Origin: an uncultured Bacteroidota bacterium
Lineage (GTDB): Bacteria > Bacteroidota > Bacteroidia > Bacteroidales > VadinHA17
Length of the DNA: 64,000 nt
Reading direction: 5' to 3'
Assembly: GCA_903824785.1 (NCBI GenBank)
Contig: CAIJYD010000040.1
Coordinates: forward strand, 154,164-218,163
The number at the start of each line of letters is the position of its first letter. Within the stretch, counting starts at the first letter, position 1. The notes under the pieces were generated by a model that did not search any database, was not told where the DNA came from, and worked only from the letters and a program-made list of their open reading frames with translations. Below, in pieces: positions 17,904 through 27,149 of the stretch. A program made the position numbers and the translations under genes.

Positions 17904-18888
17904 GGTCAGGCCAGATCATCCTGAGGGGATCGAGCGAAGTCTTTCCGAGTGACAGAGGAAAGTACTTTTGCAGACCGATATTGATGAGTAAAGTAATTCC
18001 CAGGATGCTGATAGTAATTAAAACCCCGAATGGGTAGGTTACGCTGTTTTTTGGAAAGGCCAGATAAATAGCCTGAAGAAAGATCGTATGAGTGGCAAAT
18101 ACCACAAGCGAATTTCTTCCGATATAGGCGAGCCCAGAGTTAACATAAGGTATAAAATCGATCGATTTGCTGATTATAAATGTTGTAAGGCACCCCGTTA
18201 TCATTAAGGTTAGGTTTAGAAAGAAATTCCCGTCGAAAACGTCATTGGCGACACTGATCTCCGGCAGGTATAAATGGAGGTATGTTATAAAAATCAGAAG
18301 CGAAGCTATGCCGGACAGAGCCCATTTCCACCACTGCGGTATTTTATTCATGTCGAATTTTACCAGAACAGTGCCAAGCCAGTAGAAGAGCATCATGCTC
18401 ATTGAGGAACCGAAATGCAAAGGCAGGTCGATATTGTAGGAATGCAAAGTAAATCCGGTGTATGTCAGTACCAAACATATTATAAATCTGGCGGCCACAG
18501 AAGGTATTTTGCTTATCAGGCTATAGGCCATAGCAACGGTGAACATCGAAAAAATAAACCATAAAACGCCCATTACCCGCCATGGCGGAATGGAATACCA
18601 GGGAAGAAGATAGGCCGTTTTGAATGTTCCTTCGGCAATGGCCACAAGATTAAAACCTATTCTCTGTAATACAAAGAAGAAGGCAAAGGGAATAAGCAGC
18701 GTTTTTATCTTCTTGCCCAGAGAGACTTTAAAGCCGTCTTTAGTGTTCAGAACGTATCCTGAAAGCAGAAAGAACAACGGCATGTGAAAAACGGATATCT
18801 GCGGGAATACCGGACAGACTCCGTGTGCCCATATTACAAGAAAGATCCCTATGCCCTTGGCTATGTCGACTGAATTGTTTCTGACCAT
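17881..18888 (-). CDS. Acyltransferase family 3 membrane protein
   Basis: A 335-residue polytopic protein with about ten hydrophobic segments and the family-3 opening 'RNNSVDIAKGIGIFLVIWAH', which contains the conserved Arg and His of this O-acyltransferase family. Further signatures are 'FHMPLFFLLSGYV' and 'YSIPPWRVMGVLWFI'. Such enzymes move acetyl, succinyl or other acyl groups onto extracytoplasmic sugars. Within the exopolysaccharide operon it is most likely the O-acetylase of the repeat unit; the acyl group is not determinable. Confidence 0.9.
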   Translation of the reverse strand: MVRNNSVDIAKGIGIFLVIWAHGVCPVFPQISVFHMPLFFLLSGYVLNTKDGFKVSLGKKIKTLLIPFAFFFVLQRIGFNLVAIAEGTFKTAYLLPWYSIPPWRVMGVLWFIFSMFTVAMAYSLISKIPSVAARFIICLVLTYTGFTLHSYNIDLPLHFGSSMSMMLFYWLGTVLVKFDMNKIPQWWKWALSGIASLLIFITYLHLYLPEISVANDVFDGNFFLNLTLMITGCLTTFIISKSIDFIPYVNSGLAYIGRNSLVVFATHTIFLQAIYLAFPKNSVTYPFGVLITISILGITLLINIGLQKYFPLSLGKTSLDPLRMIWPDRVSDKKL

Positions 18889-18892
18889 ATGA

Positions 18893-20107
18893 TTATTTTC
18901 CTGTGTTTGAATTTGAAGAGGTATGTTTGGTATGTATAAACTGTTTATTGGCTCCCCTGGTTTTAATAAGTGACCTGAGCATCAGCAGCATTCCTCCGGG
19001 AAGGGATGCAAGAGCTTTCATCGTTGAGGCATTATAAAATGAAACAGGTATAGAAAAAATGAAAACGGAAATACAGATCAGAAAAAGTATAATCCATAAG
19101 TAAAGGAACAGTGCATTCGCATGCAGGAAAAGATTCAATGCCACGAAAACGGAAGTGAAAAGGATAACTGTGCCAAGCAGCAATATTCTTGGTGGTTGAA
19201 GTGTTTGAAGGGTTTTGTCGAAATAGTCGAAATTCCCTTTCATCACCAACTCTTTAAAGGAGCCGAAAAGACCCTCTCCGGAATATTTCATCTGGGCGGA
19301 GAGCCAGCGCCGCCGCTGGTTATGAAATACCTCTGCGTTCTGCACCTTCTCGTCGTAAACCAAAGCATCGTTAAGGTAAGCTATCTTGTATCCATCTTTC
19401 AGGACTTTAAGCTCAATCTCCTTGTCAAAGCCTCCGATAGCTTTCACTTTCGACATAAGATCCTTAAAGAATCCGTATCTGAAAGCCATTCCGGAGCCTA
19501 TTAATGCTGACGAAAGCCCCAGCGCCCGATGCCCCTTCCTGAAAATATGGTTGTTGATCTCTTCACTTGCTGCATCGAGTACTGCCATAGATGTATTTAT
19601 GTTTTTGGCAGTGCGGTGCCCCTGTACTATGAAAAATCCGCTATCGATGCAAGAGTTTATTTTGGTAAGGAAATCCCTGGCCATAATATTATCGGCATCG
19701 AGTATTACAGCAATGCCATAATCATCGGGGAGCTGCTCCATTGCTTTGTTGAGCGCTTTTGATTTAGTGCTTTTCTCAAAGCTGACCTCAATCAGTTTTA
19801 GCGGTAAGCTTTTTAGCAGGGCAATTGTCTCCGGCTCAAACGAATCTGCAATAACAATTACATCGAAAAGATCTCGCGGATAGTCCTGCAGCAAGGCATC
19901 TTTTGCCACTTCAACAATTACTTCATCCTCTTTGTAGCCTGGGATCATAACTGCAATTTTTTGCTTCAGCGAATTTTCAGAATAGTGAGGCTGTCTGTAA
20001 AATAATCCGGCTGCCGCAAACACGAAAATATATAGGGTGGCAAGTCCCAGGTATACCAGTAGTGCGATCTGTATAATATTGATAACAAGCGTATAGTCTG
20101 AATTCAT
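18893..20107 (-). CDS. Membrane GT2 glycosyltransferase, cellulose/hyaluronan synthase-like
   Basis: A 404-residue enzyme with an N-terminal transmembrane helix (about 10-33), a GT2 domain and two or three C-terminal helices (about 305-385). Motifs: 'VMIPGYKEDEVI', 'AVILDADNIM' (DxD), 'GGFDKEIELKVLKDG' (the ED-like catalytic-base region), and 'NQRRRWLSAQM', the Q/RxxRW motif of processive synthases. It is therefore a candidate chain-extending enzyme rather than a single-sugar transferase, although a Wzx/Wzy-type system is also present. It starts 12 bp after the PRT-HAD gene. Confidence 0.88.
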   Translation of the reverse strand: MNSDYTLVINIIQIALLVYLGLATLYIFVFAAAGLFYRQPHYSENSLKQKIAVMIPGYKEDEVIVEVAKDALLQDYPRDLFDVIVIADSFEPETIALLKSLPLKLIEVSFEKSTKSKALNKAMEQLPDDYGIAVILDADNIMARDFLTKINSCIDSGFFIVQGHRTAKNINTSMAVLDAASEEINNHIFRKGHRALGLSSALIGSGMAFRYGFFKDLMSKVKAIGGFDKEIELKVLKDGYKIAYLNDALVYDEKVQNAEVFHNQRRRWLSAQMKYSGEGLFGSFKELVMKGNFDYFDKTLQTLQPPRILLLGTVILFTSVFVALNLFLHANALFLYLWIILFLICISVFIFSIPVSFYNASTMKALASLPGGMLLMLRSLIKTRGANKQFIHTKHTSSNSNTGK

Positions 20108-20119
20108 AGATTGATTCTA

Positions 20120-21064
20120 TTACTTCTGTTTCATTTTGCGGATTTTGTTCCTGACTTTAAGAGCAAAGTTTTTAAGGCCCGGAAAGTACTTTCCGCTTTT
20201 CATATTGTAAAGCACTGATTCGGAATCGAATATCATCTCGAATGTTTCGGTGCATAATACCGGCTTTTTCGAGATCCTGTTAATTTCCCTGGCCTGCGAC
20301 ATGTCGCTCTCAAAGAAGAGTAAATAAGGCTTTGACATATATGTCTTTGCTTTATGTGAGGCATGACTGTTTGCTTTCTGCCGTGCAGCCATATCGGGAA
20401 GGTCGAGCATTACAAGTTCTTTGTATTTCACATTATTCTTCTTCAGCCATTCTTCAGTTTCCTTCCTGTATTTCTCAAGACGCGAAGTGACAATTGTTCC
20501 TATTGCGCTGCCCGGAATATACAATGGTTGCGCATTGATAATAAAATCGAGGTATTTCGGACCGTCATCGTTTTGTTCATTGGCCGGATCGACGCATAAC
20601 ACACCATCGATGTCAAAGCATGCTTTTTCAAGGGAGGTATGGTTTAGAATGTTCCACTGAAAATAGCGTGGAAGCGGGACTGTCTCAAAATAGTAGTCAA
20701 CCATTTTCTCCTTACCTGGCATCATATAAATGCAGCAGTAGCTTATTTCAAAGTCGGAAGAGATATCTTTCAGCTCATTTTTTACCTCCAGCATGGCTTT
20801 TCCCGACCCTACGCTGTCGTCAACTACAAGAACTTTCCTCTGTTCTTTCCTTTCGAAAAACTGGCTTCGCGCACCTGCCTTATAAATATGGCCATTCAAA
20901 AATGAATGGATATCGGTATATGGCAGGTTGAGGTAAAGGGCCAGAAGATTTGCCGGGAGCATGCCACTTCTGGGAACTCCGACGATGAGGTCAAATCCGC
21001 GCGGGATTATATTCAGCTTTTTGAGAATGATGTTGTTTAAATCGGTTATGTTCCTGTAATACAT
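20120..21064 (-). CDS. Fused phosphoribosyltransferase-HAD phosphatase, candidate PRPP-dependent ribofuranosyl enzyme
   Basis: A 314-residue two-domain protein. Residues about 1-145 form a type I phosphoribosyltransferase: 'DLIVGVPRSGMLPANLLA' and the PRPP loop 'VLVVDDSVGSGKAM' with Asp82-Asp83. Residues about 146-290 form a HAD-type domain: motif I 'CFDIDGVLCVD' (Asp151, Asp153), 'GTIVTSRLEKY' as motif II, and 'LLFFESDMSQARE' as an acidic motif IV. In known bacterial polysaccharide systems ribofuranose is added as ribose-5-phosphate from PRPP by a PRTase and then dephosphorylated by a HAD enzyme; here the two halves are one chain inside a glycosyltransferase operon, so that role is the best inference. 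A purine/pyrimidine salvage role is unlikely from context. Confidence 0.8.
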   Translation of the reverse strand: MYYRNITDLNNIILKKLNIIPRGFDLIVGVPRSGMLPANLLALYLNLPYTDIHSFLNGHIYKAGARSQFFERKEQRKVLVVDDSVGSGKAMLEVKNELKDISSDFEISYCCIYMMPGKEKMVDYYFETVPLPRYFQWNILNHTSLEKACFDIDGVLCVDPANEQNDDGPKYLDFIINAQPLYIPGSAIGTIVTSRLEKYRKETEEWLKKNNVKYKELVMLDLPDMAARQKANSHASHKAKTYMSKPYLLFFESDMSQAREINRISKKPVLCTETFEMIFDSESVLYNMKSGKYFPGLKNFALKVRNKIRKMKQK

Positions 21065-21074
21065 GATCTTCTGA

Positions 21075-22265
21075 TTATTTAAAAAACTCTGTTATGTATT
21101 TGTAGATATTGTTTACGTTGTTTTCCCAGCTGTGTGAGCGGGCAAAGAGGACACGCTCCAGGGCTGATTCCTTACTTGTGTCGGCCAGCGCTTTTTCGAC
21201 TGCATCACCGTATTCTTTCAGGCCGGAGCATAGGTAAGCATGATCCCTGAAGAGTTCCATGGTAGCTGTTTTTGTGGCAATGACAGGTTTCCCCATTGCA
21301 AGGTATTCGTCAACCTTACGGGGATAATTGCCTATGGTTATCTCGTTGAGTTTCTGAGGATTCAGGCATACATTCAAAGCAGACATATATTCAGCAACTC
21401 TATTCTTGGGAACGCTTCCGGGGAAAAAAACATTTTTCAATGTGTGAAGCTGATGCTCCGCGAACACCTTATCTTCCCTGCCAATCATTACAAATGAATA
21501 ATCGGGTTTGCTTTTTGCCAGATCATACAGCAGGTCGGGATCGAGGCGCAGACTGTTGATATCTCCTATGTAGCCTATTCTTGGTTCGGGAATCTCTTCA
21601 AACTCCTTGGGAAGAGGAAAAGTTGAATCCGGATTATAAGCTGAAAGATCGACTCCCTGCCCGACGTCATACGATTTCTGATTGAATTCGCGTGCAAAAT
21701 CAGCCAGCTGCGGGGAGTTGCAAACCACAAGATCGCTCTTTGCTATTATTTCGGGCTCCAGTCTGCATGCATGATGCTTCCACCAGGAGAATGCCTGAAG
21801 GTTATCTCTTCTGTAATAGACCGAAGCCGAAGAATCGAGGTAATCTCTGGAGTATAAGCTGCGGTAAATGTCGTTGTCGATAAAGTGGATAATATCCTTA
21901 AACCCAAGCTCTCCGGCTATTTTTTTAACATGTTTGAAGATTTTCCTGTTATTTCGCCTGTTGAAAAAATCGAAAATTGGTCCGTCGGGCAATCCGTTTA
22001 CCGACCAGATAACAAATGGGAAATCCAGCAACCATAGGGAATCCGATAATTTTCTGATGTTAGGTTTTTTCTTTTTAAGAACCTGTATTCTGTGTTGTAT
22101 ATCAGGCTTCTGCTCATTCCGGTAAAGAATCACCGGGTCAAGAGCGGGATTGACATAGAGAACACGGTTGTTCACAGATATCTCTTTGGCTATGTCACTG
22201 GCATTCGAACCGATTGGTATATCCCACGACTGAAGGCTTGTAATGATAAAATCTCTGTTTTTCAT
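21075..22265 (-). CDS. GT4-like glycosyltransferase (TuaH-type N-terminus)
   Basis: A 396-residue GT-B protein. The N-terminus 'FIITSLQSWDIPIGSNASD' followed by 'NNRVLYVNPALDP' is typical of the group annotated as family 1 transferases related to TuaH. The C-terminal half has 'RIGYIGDINSLRLD', 'YSFVMIGRED' and 'YPRKVDEYLAMGKPVIAT', where the glutamate stands for the GT4 acidic site. It is ten bases upstream of the PRT-HAD gene in the operon. The sugar is unknown. Confidence 0.85.
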   Translation of the reverse strand: MKNRDFIITSLQSWDIPIGSNASDIAKEISVNNRVLYVNPALDPVILYRNEQKPDIQHRIQVLKKKKPNIRKLSDSLWLLDFPFVIWSVNGLPDGPIFDFFNRRNNRKIFKHVKKIAGELGFKDIIHFIDNDIYRSLYSRDYLDSSASVYYRRDNLQAFSWWKHHACRLEPEIIAKSDLVVCNSPQLADFAREFNQKSYDVGQGVDLSAYNPDSTFPLPKEFEEIPEPRIGYIGDINSLRLDPDLLYDLAKSKPDYSFVMIGREDKVFAEHQLHTLKNVFFPGSVPKNRVAEYMSALNVCLNPQKLNEITIGNYPRKVDEYLAMGKPVIATKTATMELFRDHAYLCSGLKEYGDAVEKALADTSKESALERVLFARSHSWENNVNNIYKYITEFFK

Positions 22266-22361
22266 TTTTTATTATTGTCTTAGCCCTGAAAAAAATCCCG
22301 GGGTAAAGTAATATGGTATTTTATTAAAAGTTACTATAAAGTGAACATTATCAGGTATTAT

Positions 22362-23888
22362 TTAATATTCAGAGATCGCTTTTGCTGCCTCTGTTCCTAT
22401 CAACTCTATTTTCTCCTCTCCTTTATTTAATACATTCAGGCCGGGTTCCGCGGAATCAAGTACATCCGAATTCATGAGCAGGGCCATGGTTATGCTCATC
22501 AGCATAAATGTAGGCATCTGGCTGAATACCGAATTCCCGTAGTTTGCAACTACTATTCCTGCCATCCCCGATGCAAGGGCAGCCATTTTAATCTTAAGGT
22601 CTGGGTCCCGGATTCTGAACATTATCCTGAATGAACCTTTTATCAGAACATAAAAAAGCATAAAAAGATGAAGGGCCAGGCCCACTACCCCCAGTTCCAC
22701 CCATACCAGCACATAACCGCTGTCGGTGGGTACCTGTGAGAGAAAAGCGTTTGGAAGAAACCGCTGGGCTTTTACTCCCCCATGGCCCAGTCCCCCTCCG
22801 AAGGGGCGCGAAGCCATATACGATTTAAGGATCCTCTGATTTGCCAGACGTACCTGCAATGAAGCATCGTTCGGATCAAATGCAGTTCGCATCCTCCTTA
22901 TATTGGCATTTCCCTGTCCGATGGAGGTATATTTGAAAAAAACAAATACGACGACAAGAGCGATAAAACCAGAGAACATGATCCATTTATTTTTTCTCAT
23001 GACAAAAAATGTGGCAAAACCGACAACGGGCACAGCAAGGGCTCCTCTGGTGCCGGAGATAACCAGCCCGTACAAAGCAAATGCTCCAACCACAATAAAG
23101 AAGATTTTTCTTCGGATATTTTTCTGTGCCGAAGCCACAATAAGGGCCATAACTGCAGAGTATCCCTGGTTGGCTCCAAACTGGCCGGCATCGCTCATAA
23201 AGGAAAATGCTCTTAATTTTCCGTAGAGAACATGAGTTTTGAAATTTCCTTCATTAAGCCAGGCCTGTTCCCATTGGTCTGCTCCAAAACGGATCTGGAT
23301 GATGCCCTTGATTGTGGCAAGCAATGAAAGAGTTGCCCAGATAATAAGAAGTGTATCAAGTTTCTTGTTTGAATCAATAAAGAGCAGTGTCAGGGGAATA
23401 ATCAGAAATATGTATAACCCAAATCCCCGTCCTGTGGTCCAGGCTGCCATACTCTTTGCCTCAGGATTTACAAGCTGCAGGAGGATATATGCAAACCATA
23501 AAGTGGATAACAGCGTGATATCCCTGATTACGGGGGACCAGTTGACTCTTTCTTCGAATTTATTGAATATCAGTGCGATATAGGTAAGGATAAGGATCCC
23601 ATCCATAAATATTCCAAACTGGACTCCGGAAATGTACTTTCCTATTCCCAGTACAAAGAATGAATAAATAAGGGCAGAATAAAGTCCAAGGATCGGATAT
23701 CTGAAGAGAAGAAAAAAGAAGACGGAAACGACAGGTAACAATAAAAGGGCCACTGCACCAACGATTCCCATTTTGCTGATCAGCCATGCCGAAATGATTA
23801 TGACCGTCAGAATTAATCCGATATTCCGGATATTCGTTATTCTGTCCGATCCCGATCCTGTTTCGAATGGATTATTTTGATTCAGCAT
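22362..23888 (-). CDS. O-antigen polymerase/ligase family membrane protein (Wzy-like)
   Basis: A 508-residue protein with about 11-12 transmembrane segments and one long extracytoplasmic loop (about 325-390) holding 'GGGLGHGGVKAQRF' and 'LSQVPTDSGYVLVWVELG', the Wzy_C pattern shared by O-antigen ligases and repeat-unit polymerases. The cytosolic C-terminal tail of about 35 residues is polar. Paired with a Wzx-like flippase three genes upstream, it is most likely the polymerase that joins repeat units in the periplasm. A ligase role cannot be excluded from sequence. There is a 96 bp gap before the next gene, the widest in the operon. Confidence 0.87.
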   Translation of the reverse strand: MLNQNNPFETGSGSDRITNIRNIGLILTVIIISAWLISKMGIVGAVALLLLPVVSVFFFLLFRYPILGLYSALIYSFFVLGIGKYISGVQFGIFMDGILILTYIALIFNKFEERVNWSPVIRDITLLSTLWFAYILLQLVNPEAKSMAAWTTGRGFGLYIFLIIPLTLLFIDSNKKLDTLLIIWATLSLLATIKGIIQIRFGADQWEQAWLNEGNFKTHVLYGKLRAFSFMSDAGQFGANQGYSAVMALIVASAQKNIRRKIFFIVVGAFALYGLVISGTRGALAVPVVGFATFFVMRKNKWIMFSGFIALVVVFVFFKYTSIGQGNANIRRMRTAFDPNDASLQVRLANQRILKSYMASRPFGGGLGHGGVKAQRFLPNAFLSQVPTDSGYVLVWVELGVVGLALHLFMLFYVLIKGSFRIMFRIRDPDLKIKMAALASGMAGIVVANYGNSVFSQMPTFMLMSITMALLMNSDVLDSAEPGLNVLNKGEEKIELIGTEAAKAISEY

Positions 23889-23926
23889 AATTATCTTCCC
23901 TGACAGGTTTGAAATCCCTAATTCTG

Positions 23927-24823
23927 CTATTTATCAGTCGGTTTAGCCAGCTTATCAAATTTTTTCCGGTTAAAAGTGCGGAGCAGGCGAAGTTTTATTC
24001 CCTTAAAAAGTCCTCCATCCATTATTATCCTCCTGTCGCTTGTCCAGACTCTTGACTTACGGTTGTTTACGAACAAAATTTTGTAGCCTGCCTTTTTTAT
24101 AGCCGATGCCATCATTCCATCTTCACTGTTTCCAACATATTCAGCACTTCCAAGCTCATTACGGAATTTGCGGGGCTTGTCCATAACAAATCCGTTAACC
24201 TCCAGACCAATTGAACGTGTAAAACCAAAATTGAAACCCATTACCCGCCGGGCTTCAGTTTTTTTCGATTTTAATGAACGGATCACGCTGCTTCCCGTCT
24301 CATAAAGCCCCATGACAAAACGGCTTTTCCCATCGGAGGGGATAAAGGAATATGAGCCATAGATGCAGGCAACACCTTTCTCTTCATTGTACCGGAGAGC
24401 GTTGGTCATGTTTTTTATCCATGTCGGCGGATAGACAGTATCGCTATCGCAACAGAGCTGATACTTTCCCTTCGATTCAAGAAGTCCGCGTCGTCTGGCA
24501 GGGGCAATTCCCTGGTTCGTTTCCATTATTGAACGGACACCAATATTATCAAGTACAGCCTGGGTATTGTCGGTTGAATTATTATTGACGACAAACAGTT
24601 CGCAGGGAAAATCAAATTCGTTGCGGGCCAGCGATGCGATGGTTTTGATTATGTTCTCCTCTTCATTCCAGGCAGGTATTACTATTGATACCAGTGGATT
24701 CTCCGCATCAAACTTTTTCAGAAGTTTTCGGATCTCATCAATGTCCTCACTTTTAATACCAGTGTTAGCGGCGTATTTGTCACTCAATGTCTTCAGCCAT
24801 TTCGGCAACCAGAAATCTATCAT
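23927..24823 (-). CDS. GT2 glycosyltransferase
   Basis: A 298-residue single-domain GT-A enzyme. 'PLVSIVIPAWNEEENII' is the nucleotide-binding start, 'FVVNNNSTDNTQAVL' follows, 'ARRRGLLESKGKYQLCCDSD' ends in the DxD metal site, and 'GSAEYVGNSEDGMM' contains the ED catalytic-base region. There is no transmembrane helix, but a basic C-terminus ('RLLRTFNRKKFDKLAK') may bind membrane. It adds one sugar to the lipid-linked repeat unit; donor unknown. Confidence 0.9.
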   Translation of the reverse strand: MIDFWLPKWLKTLSDKYAANTGIKSEDIDEIRKLLKKFDAENPLVSIVIPAWNEEENIIKTIASLARNEFDFPCELFVVNNNSTDNTQAVLDNIGVRSIMETNQGIAPARRRGLLESKGKYQLCCDSDTVYPPTWIKNMTNALRYNEEKGVACIYGSYSFIPSDGKSRFVMGLYETGSSVIRSLKSKKTEARRVMGFNFGFTRSIGLEVNGFVMDKPRKFRNELGSAEYVGNSEDGMMASAIKKAGYKILFVNNRKSRVWTSDRRIIMDGGLFKGIKLRLLRTFNRKKFDKLAKPTDK

Positions 24824-24838
24824 AGTTTTAAATATTTG

Positions 24839-25774
24839 TTATTTATTCTTTGATTTAAGAAGAAGGGGCAGTTTTAAGATTTTGTTCATCGCTTTTTTCA
24901 TCAGTCTTTTAAATTCGCTTATCGGAACAAAATCATCCCATTGAGTCATTTTCAGGTATTTGAAAAACATCTCCTGATAACGTTTATCGAACATATAAGT
25001 TTTGTAGATAGGTTTCCGCCAGATGAAATGAACCAGGGAGGCATCTGGATTCCACTCCTCGGCCGACCAGCTCCATTTTGTGTCGATTTCAAGCCATTGG
25101 CCGGCGAATATGACATTCAGTCCGTACTGGTCGGGGTAGTTGGCAAATTCACGGTTATCATCTATGCATCTGAAGATTTTCGGAGTAAGATCTTTTTCCC
25201 GCCATTTGCGTGTATCCATAAGTAAAAGACCGGTGTTAAAGTATTTGGTTTCACTGTCGAATCCCAGTTCCCTGTAGTTTCTTACTGCACTATGGCTGTC
25301 GAATTTTCTGATCCTCACGTCAATCACTGCGGCTATGATGAATTCCTGCAAATCGGTTTCCCAAAGCTTCGATATGTCATCATTCACAATCATATCCACA
25401 TCCATGTAAATAACCTTTTCGTATTCGGCAGGAATAAAATAAGGAATGAACATACGCATGTGGATAATAAGCGGATAAGAGCTGTTGTCGTATGGAATAC
25501 TCATCCCTTCAGGAATCACTTCATCTTTTAACAGCCAGTGTATGGTAAAAACTGCCGGGCTTACCGACCGTTCCAGTTTTGATTTGTTCCTTGCAGATAT
25601 TCCGTCGTCAAGTATGAAGAAATGAATATGCTCCGGTGATTTGTGATTTATTTCAATCGACTTGATCAATCCGGCCAAAAGCGGCATGTAATGATTATCG
25701 CAGGCAACTACTATAACTATCGGCTGATTCTCTTTCATAAGCTTTGAAGGTCTGATGTTTTTTAATGGTAACAA
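24839..25774 (-). CDS. GT8 glycosyltransferase (LPS glucosyl/galactosyl-type)
   Basis: A 311-residue GT8 enzyme: 'IVVACDNHYMPLLAGLIKSI' at the N-terminus, the DxD motif in 'VIYMDVDMIVNDDISKLW', 'KYFNTGLLLMDTRKWR' and 'YPDQYGLNVIFAGQWLEID', all standard for this family. A C-terminal basic/hydrophobic helix ('FKRLMKKAMNKILKL') suits membrane attachment. GT8 members usually transfer glucose or galactose with retention of configuration. It is five bases after the flippase gene. Confidence 0.92.
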   Translation of the reverse strand: MLPLKNIRPSKLMKENQPIVIVVACDNHYMPLLAGLIKSIEINHKSPEHIHFFILDDGISARNKSKLERSVSPAVFTIHWLLKDEVIPEGMSIPYDNSSYPLIIHMRMFIPYFIPAEYEKVIYMDVDMIVNDDISKLWETDLQEFIIAAVIDVRIRKFDSHSAVRNYRELGFDSETKYFNTGLLLMDTRKWREKDLTPKIFRCIDDNREFANYPDQYGLNVIFAGQWLEIDTKWSWSAEEWNPDASLVHFIWRKPIYKTYMFDKRYQEMFFKYLKMTQWDDFVPISEFKRLMKKAMNKILKLPLLLKSKNK

Positions 25775-25779
25775 TGATT

Positions 25780-27138
25780 TTACGAAATGTGCTTTACTGT
25801 TTTTTTATATAACTCCTTATAAAAATCGATTCCGGAAGAGAAAATTTTAGTGTGGGAGAGATGCAATTCCCTGTCGAGAAAATAGAAACCGATAAAGACC
25901 CCGACAATGGTAAATAATACTGATGCTATTGCTACGGCAATCAGGGATTTGAAAATAAAAACTGCCACAAGGTCGCCAATGACATTTGAAACCACCATGA
26001 AGCCTACTTTGATCATGTTTTTGTCAGGCTTATTTATGCTGTCAAGTCCAACACCTGTCATCCTGTCTATTGGGAGCAACAAACCGTAAATCGAAAATAC
26101 CCTGACAATGTTTGCAGTATTAAATCCTGTCACCGGGTCGGTACCCATATATTGAGGTCCTCCCAGGATAAGCACAAAAAAATCTGCAAAAACGAATGAG
26201 AAGAGGCTCATGGCAAAGAACAGGTAGGTAAGGGCTCCGGAATAGTTATAGAAAAATGATTTCAGATCTTCAATTTTACCCTGCATGCTTGCTTTTGACA
26301 TTTTTGGGAAGGCGGTGGCTGCAAAGCTTCGCAAAGGAATCATTTGAAATTCAGTGAGTTTCAAAGGGATGCTATAAAGAGCAACAGCAGCAGGTCCCAG
26401 GGGGCTAAGACTGATGATGAGTGTATCTGCGCTCCTTAACAGGTTGGTACCTATCAGGGTAAAGGTTGTGTACTTCCCGAAATCGAGCAACGTACGGTTG
26501 GTTTGTTTTGTTACCTTTGGTATGTAGCGCAGGCCATCCCAACGGAGGACCATACAAACAAGTGATGCAATGGCATTTACTGCCAGCATTGCCAGTATAA
26601 GCTGGAGCAGGGTCATCTTAAGGAAGAAAAAATTAGCTGCAAGGACGATGAAAAAACCTCCGCTGTTTATTATGCGTAAAAGCAATATTTTTCCCCATTT
26701 CCGGTCGGCCTGCAAAATGACAAGTGCGGTATTAAATGGAAGGGTAAGAAATGCAAGGATCGGATACCAGGCAAAGAAAAGTTCATAACCTGCATGTTTA
26801 ATGGGTTCCGCAAACAGGAATCCGCAAACGGAAAGGATGACAGCTATGAAAATGGTGGCTATCAGACCTATCAGTCCGTTCGAACCCATATATTTAAGAC
26901 GGTCGGAAACGTCGGCGCCCGACAGATATCGTATAATGGCTGTATTTGTTATACCAAACCTGAACATTTCAATGAAGGTTCCGGAGGAGACGAAAAGCAC
27001 GTACTGGCCAAACTGCTCTGTAGGGAAACTCCTGGCCAGAAGGGCAAAGCCTGCAAACCCAAAGGCAGATATGGATAGGTTCCCTGCCAGTGAGAGGAAG
27101 TTGTCCTCCTTTATTATTTTTTTTACGGTACCTTTCAA
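25780..27138 (-). CDS. Wzx-like polysaccharide flippase (MATE/PST superfamily)
   Basis: A 452-residue protein with 12-14 predicted membrane helices, opening with 'NLSISAFGFAGFALLARSFPTEQFGQYVLFVSSGTF' style sequence that marks PST-type exporters. A conserved mid-protein motif 'FGKYTTFTLIGTNLLRSADTLIIS' matches the repeat of the first half. It should flip the undecaprenyl-linked repeat unit across the inner membrane. It lies 11 bp after the Wzc-like gene, the usual Wzx/Wzy/Wzc neighbourhood. Confidence 0.9.
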   Translation of the reverse strand: MKGTVKKIIKEDNFLSLAGNLSISAFGFAGFALLARSFPTEQFGQYVLFVSSGTFIEMFRFGITNTAIIRYLSGADVSDRLKYMGSNGLIGLIATIFIAVILSVCGFLFAEPIKHAGYELFFAWYPILAFLTLPFNTALVILQADRKWGKILLLRIINSGGFFIVLAANFFFLKMTLLQLILAMLAVNAIASLVCMVLRWDGLRYIPKVTKQTNRTLLDFGKYTTFTLIGTNLLRSADTLIISLSPLGPAAVALYSIPLKLTEFQMIPLRSFAATAFPKMSKASMQGKIEDLKSFFYNYSGALTYLFFAMSLFSFVFADFFVLILGGPQYMGTDPVTGFNTANIVRVFSIYGLLLPIDRMTGVGLDSINKPDKNMIKVGFMVVSNVIGDLVAVFIFKSLIAVAIASVLFTIVGVFIGFYFLDRELHLSHTKIFSSGIDFYKELYKKTVKHIS

Positions 27139-27149
27139 AAGTTTCTGGG

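Noticed and set aside
22903..23226. 107-residue plus-strand frame opposite the Wzy-like gene
   Set aside because: Antisense shadow of a membrane-protein gene; no start context or recognisable domain.
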